Origin: an uncultured Oscillospiraceae bacterium
GTDB lineage: Bacteria > Bacillota > Clostridia > Oscillospirales > Acutalibacteraceae
Assembly: GCA_910588415.1 (NCBI GenBank)
Contig: CAJUPK010000125.1
Coordinates: 1-7,624, forward strand
DNA: 7,624 nt
Direction of reading: 5' to 3'
Below the pieces are notes generated by a model. It worked only from the letters and a program-made list of their open reading frames with translations, made no database searches and was not told where the DNA came from. Below, piece by piece: positions 1-5,320 of this stretch. Position numbers and translations under genes: made by a program. Numbering within the stretch: position 1 is the first letter of the stretch; each line of letters begins with the position of its first letter.

Positions 1-26
1 CTGCGGACGCACAGGACGCGTCCTCC

Positions 27-60
27 GGCAAGACCGTGGAGCGCTGCTCCACACCTCGCA
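27..60. repeat. 34-base direct repeat, copy 1, with internal hairpin
   Basis: Matches 223-256 at 33 of 34 positions (A33 here, G229 there). Its core GTGGAGCGCTGCTCCAC (36-52) is a perfect 7-bp stem with loop GCT, followed by ACCTCGCA in both copies. Flanks outside the 34 bases differ between copies, so the shared block is a module rather than part of a longer simple duplication. Confidence 0.85.
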
Positions 61-101
61 AGGGGAACTTGACTTGCCGCAGGCAACGTCAACATCCGCT
101 G

Positions 102-120
102 TTGGGCACTTTGTGCCCAA
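102..120. repeat. perfect inverted repeat (stem-loop)
   Basis: TTGGGCAC (102-109) and GTGCCCAA (113-120) pair perfectly around a TTT loop. It directly abuts the next hairpin at 121-144. No T-run follows on either strand, so it does not look like an intrinsic terminator. Confidence 0.75.
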
Positions 121-216
121 GGCGCTGCCAAGCTAGGCGGCGCTCCATGGGGGACTAAGGGACACTGTGTGTGGTATAAAGCTTTCTGCTTCTCCACTCT
201 TCGTACAGCGCCGCCT
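121..216. repeat. overlapping inverted repeats with mutually exclusive pairing
   Basis: The segment GGCGGCGCT (136-144) can pair locally with GGCGCTGCC (121-129; 9 bp including two G-U wobbles, loop AAGCTA). It can also pair at long range: AGGCGGCGCT (135-144) is the exact reverse complement of AGCGCCGCCT (207-216), with 62 bases between the arms and further C-G and wobble pairs possible outside. Both pairings use the same central strand. This arrangement occurs in RNA switches but also arises in nested palindromic repeats. No regulated gene lies immediately downstream on the plus strand. Confidence 0.55.
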
Positions 217-222
217 GGTAAG

Positions 223-256
223 GGCAAGGCCGTGGAGCGCTGCTCCACACCTCGCA
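223..256. repeat. 34-base direct repeat, copy 2, with internal hairpin
   Basis: Second copy of the block at 27-60, offset by 196 bases, with one mismatch. The hairpin core is at 232-248. It is followed at once by another small stem-loop, AGCCTT-TGAA-AAGGCT (256-271), which copy 1 lacks. Confidence 0.85.
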
Positions 257-307
257 GCCTTTGAAAAGGCTGGCGAAACTTTTACTTTGCTCTGATTAGC
301 CAAGGCT

Positions 308-324
308 CAAAACCCATGGTTTTG
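308..324 (-). terminator. possible weak terminator after hisH
   Basis: CAAAACC (308-314) and GGTTTTG (318-324) form a perfect 7-bp stem around a 3-base loop, starting 14 bases past the hisH stop. Read on the minus strand it ends in TTTT within the stem rather than in a free U-tract. A second small hairpin (CGGAC/GTCCG, 325-335) sits between it and the stop codon. The position suits a terminator, but stem and U-tract are weaker than the clear one at 6865-6898. Confidence 0.3.
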
Positions 325-338
325 CGGACTGTCCGGCT

Positions 339-956
339 TTAGCGGGCGGGCTTGACCTGCTGGGCAAAGTTGCGCAGAATGGACAGCCCGGTCCGGCCGC
401 TCTTTTCTGGATGGAACTGGCAGGCAGCCAGGCTGCCGCTCTCCACAGCGGCGTGGATTTGGGCGCCATACTGGGCTGTAGCGGAGACCACCTGTGTGGA
501 CGCCTGCAGGTAGAAGGAGTGGACAAAGTACAGGTAGGGCTCTGCCTCCAGCCCCTGAAGCAGCCAGCCCGGGCGGCGGATGTGGAGGGAATTCCAGCCA
601 ATATGGGGGATCTTCAGTCCCTGGCCGCTGGGCAGGCGCAGAACTTTGCCTGGCAGCAGGGACAGCCCCGGCACCCCGGGGGCCTCTTCGCTGGAGTCAA
701 ACAGCACCTGCAGGCCCAGGCAGATGCCCAGAAAGGGCCGGTCCTGGGCGGTAAAGTCCCGGATAGCCTGGTCAAGCCCCCGGCTCTGCAGGCCGCTCAT
801 GGCCTCTCCAAAAGCGCCCACGCCGGGCAGTACAGCCCCCTGGGCCTCCATCAGCCGGGCGGGGTCCCCGGTGACGCAGCAGTCGCAGCCAATATGGCGA
901 AGGGCCTTTTCCACACTGAGCAGGTTTCCGGCCCCATAGTCTAAAATGGCAATCAT
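339..956 (-). CDS. hisH: imidazole glycerol phosphate synthase, glutaminase subunit HisH
   Basis: HisH hydrolyses glutamine and channels the ammonia to its cytosolic partner HisF, which converts PRFAR to imidazole glycerol phosphate and AICAR in histidine synthesis. The 205-residue product has the usual length and runs MIAILDYGAGN at the start. It shows the class I amidotransferase parts: PGVGAF (44-49, PGVG loop), the nucleophile Cys79 in GICLGLQ, PHIGWN (117-122), YFVHSFY (143-149), and His182 and Glu184 in FHPEKSG, completing the Cys-His-Glu triad. The reading frame is open further upstream to about 1409, but ATG at 956 is chosen because the conserved N-terminus begins there and GAGGTGA lies 5 bases before it. 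No hisF, hisA or other his gene is in view on either side, so the gene appears transcribed alone from a promoter about 30 bases upstream. It ends in TAA. The only odd point is this isolation. Confidence 0.95.
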   Translation of the reverse strand: MIAILDYGAGNLLSVEKALRHIGCDCCVTGDPARLMEAQGAVLPGVGAFGEAMSGLQSRGLDQAIRDFTAQDRPFLGICLGLQVLFDSSEEAPGVPGLSLLPGKVLRLPSGQGLKIPHIGWNSLHIRRPGWLLQGLEAEPYLYFVHSFYLQASTQVVSATAQYGAQIHAAVESGSLAACQFHPEKSGRTGLSILRNFAQQVKPAR

Positions 957-961
957 ATAAT

Positions 962-968
962 TCACCTC
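962..968 (-). promoter_or_regulatory. ribosome binding site of hisH
   Basis: Minus-strand GAGGTGA, 5 bases before the ATG at 956. It fixes the start inside a frame that stays open for some 450 bases further upstream. Confidence 0.8.
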
Positions 969-985
969 GTTAATTCGGTAAACTA

Positions 986-1014
986 AGTGTAGCATATTCC
1001 CTGAAAAAATGCAA
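986..1014 (-). promoter_or_regulatory. sigma-A type promoter of hisH
   Basis: On the minus strand, TTGCAT (1014-1009) and TACACT (991-986) are separated by exactly 17 bases, in a locally A/T-rich patch. Transcription would start near 979, leaving a leader of roughly 22 bases. That is too short for a T-box or a His attenuator, so no leader-based histidine control is visible. Confidence 0.6.
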
Positions 1015-1151
1015 GCAGTATTTACAAAAAATTCATGAAACCAGCGGGGCTGTAGCTTATACTTACATAGGCACAGACGGCTCAGGCCCCTTTGCGCAAG
1101 CTCTATGGGAGCGGCAGGATCAGCGGTGGTGCAGGGACTGCGGTTCCATAT

Positions 1152-1157
1152 TATAAT
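1152..1157 (+). promoter_or_regulatory. candidate -10 element for the RND gene
   Basis: A perfect TATAAT lies 27 bases before the RND start codon, placing a transcription start near 1164, just ahead of the ribosome binding site. The matching -35 region (about 1129-1134, GTGCAG) is poor, so the promoter may need an activator. A second candidate, TATACT at 1058-1063, also lacks a good -35. No clear operator palindrome was found between the two divergent genes. Confidence 0.4.
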
Positions 1158-1168
1158 TGGATAGATAC

Positions 1169-1176
1169 AGGAGGAG
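1169..1176 (+). promoter_or_regulatory. ribosome binding site of the RND gene
   Basis: AGGAGGAG ends 8 bases before the ATG at 1185 (10 bases counted from the AGGAGG core). It decides this start over the in-frame TTG at 1092, whose extra 31 residues lack family similarity. Confidence 0.8.
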
Positions 1177-1184
1177 AATTTCCT

Positions 1185-4100
1185 ATGTTTTCCAGCTTCA
1201 GCGTCAAAAAGCCCCTTACCGTGCTGGTGGGGGTTGTCATTGCGGTGGTGTTGGGGGTAGTGGCCTTTTCGCGCATGACCCCAGACCTGCTGCCCAATGT
1301 GAACCTGCCCTATGCGGTTATTATTACCGCGTACCCTGGGGCCACTCCGGAGGAGGTGGAGGAGCAGGTCACCCGCCCCATTGAGCAGGCCATGGCCACT
1401 CTGGACCATATCGAGGAGGTCAGCTCTGTGTCCCGGGAAAATTCCTCCCAGGTGATGCTGCAGCTGACCGATGACGCCAACATGGACACCCTGACCGCGG
1501 ACATCCGGGAAAAGCTGAACGGGGTCTCCGGCAGCTGGGACGATATGGTGGGCACCCCCTACATCATGAAGATAAACCCCAACATGCTGCCTGTCACAGT
1601 GGCTGCCATGGAAAAAGAGGGCATGGACAATGTGGAGCTGACGGACCTGCTGGACGCCGAGCTGCTGGTAAAGCTGGAGGGCATCGAGGGGGTGGCCAGC
1701 GTCTCTGTCAGCGGCAATGTGGAGGAGAGCGTCACGGTGCGGCTGTGGCAGGACAAAATTGACACGGTAAACGCCAAGATGAAGGCGAAGCTGGACGAGA
1801 AATTCAACAAGGCCCAGCAGGAGCTGGATGACAACAGCCAGGAGATAGAGGACGGCTTGAGCGAGACCCAGGCCCAGTCGGACCAGTTGGAGGGCCAGAA
1901 GGCTCAGCTGGAGCAGGGCCGGGACCAGCTGGCCCAGCAGACAGGCCAGGCCCAGGGCCAGCTGATCTCCAAAAAGGTGGAGATAGAGGCAGCTAAGGCC
2001 CAGATTACCACCCAGCTGGCCACCATGGAGCAGAACGAGGCCCAGCTGAAGGCGGCTGTGGAGCAGCTGACCGCCTTAAAAACCTCTTTGGACCAGCTGA
2101 CCACTCAGCTGGCTGCCATTGACCAGGCCATTGCCGGGCTGACAGAGGCGGTTGCTGGCTATACGGCCCTGCAGGAACAGCAGGCGGCTTTAAACCAGCA
2201 GCTGGCAGAGCTGGACCCGGAGAGCGAGGAAGCGGCAGCCCTGCGGCTGCAGCTGGAACAGCTGGCCCCCCAGCTGGCGGCGGCAGAGGCGGCCTTTGCC
2301 GCTTTGGGGGTGACCCCAGACCAGGCCCCCGCCAAGCTGGAGGAGCTACGGCAGAGCCGGGAGGCCGTGGCAAAGGCCCTGGAGGAGGCCCGGGCCATGG
2401 CAGTGGCCGGGGGCGCGGACCCGGCCAAACTGGACGCCTCCATTGCCGAGGCCAATGAGAAGCTGGCTCAGCTGCAAACCGCCAGAGAGCAGCTGCAGAG
2501 CACCCTCTCCCAGTTGGAGAGTGGGGCTGTGACCGTGGACCAGGCTTTGCAGCAGCTTGCCAGCCAGCAGGCCAGCGGCATGATGCAGATCAGCGCCGGG
2601 CTTTCTCAGATCGTGGCCGGGGAGTCAGCGCTCTCCGCGGCCCAGCAGCAGCTGGAGGCTGCCCAGGGACAGCTGGAAAGCGCCCAGGATGACTTTGAAC
2701 AGCAGAAAAAAGCTGCCTATCAAAAGGCAGAGCTGCCCATCACCATGGAGATGGTCTCTCAGATTCTGGCAGCCCAGAACTTCTCCATGCCTGCCGGGTA
2801 TATTGAGCAGGAGGGCGTACAGTGCATGGTCCGGGTGGGCGACAAGCTGGAGCAGGCGGAGGACCTGGAAAATCTGCTGCTTTTTGACACAGGTAGCGAC
2901 GGTATTGGCAAGGTGTACCTGAAGGATGTGGCGGAAGTGGCTGTGGAGAGCAATGCCGGTGAGCTGTACGCCAAGATCAACGGAGAGGACGGCCTGATGC
3001 TCTCCTTCACCAAGCAGTCCACCTACTCCACCGCCCTGGTGTCCCGGAATATTCTGGAACGGTTTCAGGAGCTTGCGGAGGAGTACGAGGGCCTGGACTT
3101 CCAGGTGCTTTCCGACCAGGGGGACTATATTTACATAGTGGTGGACACAGTGCTGCAGAACCTGGTTTTGGGGGCTGTGCTGGCTGTGTTGATTTTGCTG
3201 CTGTTTCTAAAGGATATCCGGCCCACCGTGGTCATTGCCTTTTCCATTCCCATCTCCCTGCTGGTGGCCATTGTGCTTATGTACTTCTCCGGGGTCACGC
3301 TGAATGTGATCTCCCTCTCCGGCCTGGCAGTGGGCGTGGGTATGCTGGTAGACAACTCGGTGGTGGTCATTGAGAACATCTACCGCCTGCGGGGCGAGGG
3401 GATGCCAGCGGCCAAGGCCTCGGTCCAGGGGGCGGTGCAGGTAACCGGGGCCATTATTGCCTCTACTCTAACCACGGTGTGCGTGTTCCTGCCCATTGTG
3501 TTCGTGGAGGGCGTGACCCGCCAGCTGTTCGCGGACATGGCGCTGACCATTGGCTATTCCCTGTTGGCCAGCCTGTTTGTGGCTGTCACTTTGGTGCCCG
3601 CCATGACCTCCACCACGCTGCGGGCCAGCAAGCCCAAAGAGCACAGGCTGTTTGACAAGCTGCTGAACGGGTATGAATGGCTGGCAGGGGCCTCGCTCCA
3701 CCACAAATGGGTGTGCCTGGTGCTGGCCCTGGCCCTGCTGGTCTCCAGCGTCAGCCTGGCCCTGTCTAGGGGGTTCATCTTTATGCCCGCCATGAGCGGC
3801 AGCCAGCTGACCGTAAGCTTTACCCTGCCGGGCGAGGACCACAGCTTTGAAGAGCGCACCGCCATGTCGGACCAGATTATTGCGCGCATTATGCCCCTGG
3901 ACTGCGTGGAGACTGTGGGGGCCATGGCCAGCGCTGGCAGCGGCGGGGCTGGCATGATGAGCATGATGAGCGGCGAGGCCGGGGCGGTCTCCATGTATGT
4001 GATTCTGGACGAGAGCGCTGGCCTGAAGGACAGCCAGGCCGCCAAGGAGATTGAGGAGGCCTGCGCGGACCTGGACTGCACGGTGACCGCCCAGGGGGCC

Positions 4101-5237
4101 ATGGACATGGGCGCCTATATGTCCGCTCTCAGCGGCTCGGGGATCGAGGTGAAGCTGTACGGCGACGACCTGGATGATCTCATCGACGCGGCGGAGGACC
4201 TGACCGAGCGGCTGGAAGAGCTGGAGGGCGTGGCCGAAGCCACCAGCGACCTGGAGGATTCCACCCCAGAGCTGCGGGTGGTGGTGGATAAAAACAAGGC
4301 CATGGAAAACGGCCTGACCACAGCCCAGGTGTATCAAAGCGTCAGCGCCGCTGTCAGCGGGTCCTCCACGGCCACTGCCATGAGCCAGGGCGGCCGCAGC
4401 CAGGATGTGCTGGTGTTCCACCCCAAGGATGGCCAGCGCAACGAGAGCTATCTGAAAAGCCTGACCATCTCCGCCACAGACCCATTGACCGGCGAGACAG
4501 AGGAGGTTCCGCTGATCCGGGTAGCCAGCTTTGAAGAGCGCCAGAGCCTGAACGCCATCAGCCGTGAGAGCCAGAAGCGGGTGCTGACTGTCAGCGCCCG
4601 TCTGGCAGAGGGCTATAATGTGAGCCTGGTCACCCAGGCGGCAGAGCGGGACCTGCAGTCCTATACGCCGCCCCAGGGGGTCCGCTTGGAGGTGGCCGGG
4701 GAGAACGAGACTATTATGGAGGCCATGGAGCAGCTGGTGCAGATGGCCCTGCTGGCTATCCTCATCATTTATCTCATTATGGTCATCCAGTTTCAGTCCC
4801 TTCTGCTGCCCTTCATTGTGATGTTCACCATCCCCCTGGCCTTTACAGGCGGGTTCCTGGCCCTGTATCTCTGCGGCATGGAGGTCAGCGTGGTGTCCAT
4901 GATTGGCTTCATCATGCTGGCGGGCATTATTGTGAACAACGGCATTGTACTGATTGACTACATCAACCAGCTGCGCCTGGAGGGCACGCCCCGCCAGGAG
5001 GCCATCCTGCTGGCCGGACGAACCCGCCTGCGGCCCATTTTGATGACCGTGCTGACCACAGTGCTGGGGCTGGTGTTTATGGCTCTGGCCACAGGCATGG
5101 GGGCAGAGCTGATGCAGCCCATTGCGGTGGTGTGCATTGGCGGCCTGCTGTACGCCACCCTGATGACCCTGTTTGTGGTGCCCGCCATGTACGATGTGTT
5201 GGCCTGGAGGGAGATGCGCAGGGTGAAGGTGGACTAG
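1185..5237 (+). CDS. RND (HAE1/AcrB-like) efflux permease with a large coiled-coil insert
   Basis: A 1350-residue inner-membrane proton-driven exporter; AcrB-type members are usually about 1030-1070 residues. The substrate cannot be told from sequence. It has the family plan: TM1 (about 10-29), first porter loop (30-650), TM2-6 (about 653-806), TM7 (842-862), second porter loop (863-1180) and TM8-12 (about 1182-1336). Family landmarks include FSVKKP at the start, PDLLPNVNLP (33-42), YPGATPEEVE (50-59), MLVDNSVVVIENIYR (720-734), GIIVNNGIVLIDYINQL (1247-1263) and RTRLRPILMT (1279-1288). Residues aligning with AcrB Asp407, Arg971 and Thr978 are kept (Asp723, Arg1281, Thr1288). Asp408 is Asn724 and Lys940 is Asn1251. 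Extra length comes from about 325 residues (193-517) between the RLWQD strand and the ITMEMVSQIL helix. That insert is Gln/Ala/Leu-rich, free of Cys and Trp, and helical in pattern. No membrane-fusion or outer-membrane gene is nearby, as expected for a single-membrane cell. TAG stop; glpK follows after 83 bases. Confidence 0.93.
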   Translation: MFSSFSVKKPLTVLVGVVIAVVLGVVAFSRMTPDLLPNVNLPYAVIITAYPGATPEEVEEQVTRPIEQAMATLDHIEEVSSVSRENSSQVMLQLTDDANMDTLTADIREKLNGVSGSWDDMVGTPYIMKINPNMLPVTVAAMEKEGMDNVELTDLLDAELLVKLEGIEGVASVSVSGNVEESVTVRLWQDKIDTVNAKMKAKLDEKFNKAQQELDDNSQEIEDGLSETQAQSDQLEGQKAQLEQGRDQLAQQTGQAQGQLISKKVEIEAAKAQITTQLATMEQNEAQLKAAVEQLTALKTSLDQLTTQLAAIDQAIAGLTEAVAGYTALQEQQAALNQQLAELDPESEEAAALRLQLEQLAPQLAAAEAAFAALGVTPDQAPAKLEELRQSREAVAKALEEARAMAVAGGADPAKLDASIAEANEKLAQLQTAREQLQSTLSQLESGAVTVDQALQQLASQQASGMMQISAGLSQIVAGESALSAAQQQLEAAQGQLESAQDDFEQQKKAAYQKAELPITMEMVSQILAAQNFSMPAGYIEQEGVQCMVRVGDKLEQAEDLENLLLFDTGSDGIGKVYLKDVAEVAVESNAGELYAKINGEDGLMLSFTKQSTYSTALVSRNILERFQELAEEYEGLDFQVLSDQGDYIYIVVDTVLQNLVLGAVLAVLILLLFLKDIRPTVVIAFSIPISLLVAIVLMYFSGVTLNVISLSGLAVGVGMLVDNSVVVIENIYRLRGEGMPAAKASVQGAVQVTGAIIASTLTTVCVFLPIVFVEGVTRQLFADMALTIGYSLLASLFVAVTLVPAMTSTTLRASKPKEHRLFDKLLNGYEWLAGASLHHKWVCLVLALALLVSSVSLALSRGFIFMPAMSGSQLTVSFTLPGEDHSFEERTAMSDQIIARIMPLDCVETVGAMASAGSGGAGMMSMMSGEAGAVSMYVILDESAGLKDSQAAKEIEEACADLDCTVTAQGAMDMGAYMSALSGSGIEVKLYGDDLDDLIDAAEDLTERLEELEGVAEATSDLEDSTPELRVVVDKNKAMENGLTTAQVYQSVSAAVSGSSTATAMSQGGRSQDVLVFHPKDGQRNESYLKSLTISATDPLTGETEEVPLIRVASFEERQSLNAISRESQKRVLTVSARLAEGYNVSLVTQAAERDLQSYTPPQGVRLEVAGENETIMEAMEQLVQMALLAILIIYLIMVIQFQSLLLPFIVMFTIPLAFTGGFLALYLCGMEVSVVSMIGFIMLAGIIVNNGIVLIDYINQLRLEGTPRQEAILLAGRTRLRPILMTVLTTVLGLVFMALATGMGAELMQPIAVVCIGGLLYATLMTLFVVPAMYDVLAWREMRRVKVD
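1761..2735 (+). other. coiled-coil insert within the first porter loop of the RND protein
   Basis: Covers residues 193-517. Between residues 201 and 510 there are 53 Gln, only four aromatic residues (Phe207, Tyr326, Phe371, Phe504), and no Cys or Trp. All five prolines (345, 362, 378, 382, 413) fall in the middle, leaving a proline-free stretch before (about 193-344) and after (about 414-517). This pattern suggests two long antiparallel helical arms joined by a bent tip. Leu recurs with heptad-like spacing in runs such as QLEQGRDQLAQQTG and QLTALKTSLDQLTTQLA. The insert lies where AcrB runs directly from a strand of its porter domain into the following helix, so both halves of that domain survive around it. 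It has no hydrophobic membrane segment. Confidence 0.8.
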
Positions 5238-5252
5238 GACTTGAGAGCTGTT

Positions 5253-5276
5253 CTGCCTGGAGATTCTGGCAGGCAG
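5253..5276 (+). repeat. stem-loop between the RND gene and glpK
   Basis: CTGCCTG (5253-5259) and CAGGCAG (5270-5276) form a perfect 7-bp stem with a 10-base loop, 15 bases past the RND stop. A T-run (5296-5301) follows only about 19 bases later, so this is not a normal intrinsic terminator. It may allow read-through into glpK or act in RNA stability. Confidence 0.4.
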
Positions 5277-5310
5277 CGGCATACAGGCATCCATATTTTT
5301 TATAGAAAGC

Positions 5311-5315
5311 GGTGA
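5311..5315 (+). promoter_or_regulatory. ribosome binding site deciding the glpK start
   Basis: GGTGA matches the 3' end of the anti-Shine-Dalgarno complement and lies 5 bases before ATG 5321. The alternative GTG start at 5312 overlaps this element and has only GAAAG two bases ahead of it, so ATG 5321 is preferred. Confidence 0.5.
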
Positions 5316-5320
5316 CAAAC

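Larger units (their letters stand above)
1..307. other. gene-free intergenic region, rich in hairpins and repeats
   Basis: No credible coding sequence lies here; open frames are short and lack ribosome binding sites. The stretch holds one stem-loop after another. There is a perfect 12-base palindrome AGGACGCGTCCT (13-24) and a GTGGAGC/GCTCCAC hairpin (36-52, repeated at 232-248). TTGCC/GGCAA lies around GCA (74-86), and TTGGGCAC/GTGCCCAA around TTT (102-120). GGCGCTGCC/GGCGGCGCT (121-144) pairs with two G-U wobbles. A long-range perfect 10-base inverted pair joins 135-144 to 207-216, and AGCCTT/AAGGCT surrounds TGAA (256-271). No A/T-rich promoter pair stands out. It may be a dispersed intergenic repeat element or the edge of a structured RNA; the sequence alone does not decide. 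The upstream boundary lies outside the window. Confidence 0.6.

Noticed and set aside
27..256. CRISPR array built on the 34-base repeats
   Set aside because: Only two copies, separated by 162 bases, far longer than a spacer, and the intervening DNA is itself full of hairpins.
411..944. 177-residue plus-strand open frame over hisH
   Set aside because: Antisense shadow of a gene with all catalytic motifs intact; no ribosome binding site and no recognisable domain.
1092..1184. Upstream TTG start for the RND gene adding 31 residues
   Set aside because: The extra residues do not resemble RND N-termini, and AGGAGG lies correctly before ATG 1185.
1761..2735. Coiled-coil block as a gene fusion or assembly error
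   Set aside because: The frame is continuous, codon use matches the neighbouring permease sequence, and both flanks join at a structurally sensible loop or helix boundary.
3468..5318. 616-residue open frame on the minus strand, antisense to the RND gene
   Set aside because: It mirrors the codon pattern of the RND gene in GC-rich DNA, its His/Gln/Gly-heavy product resembles no family, and the plus-strand RND match is unambiguous throughout.
5312..5320. GTG start for glpK three codons earlier
   Set aside because: The best ribosome binding sequence (GGTGA) overlaps this GTG and is spaced correctly for ATG 5321.
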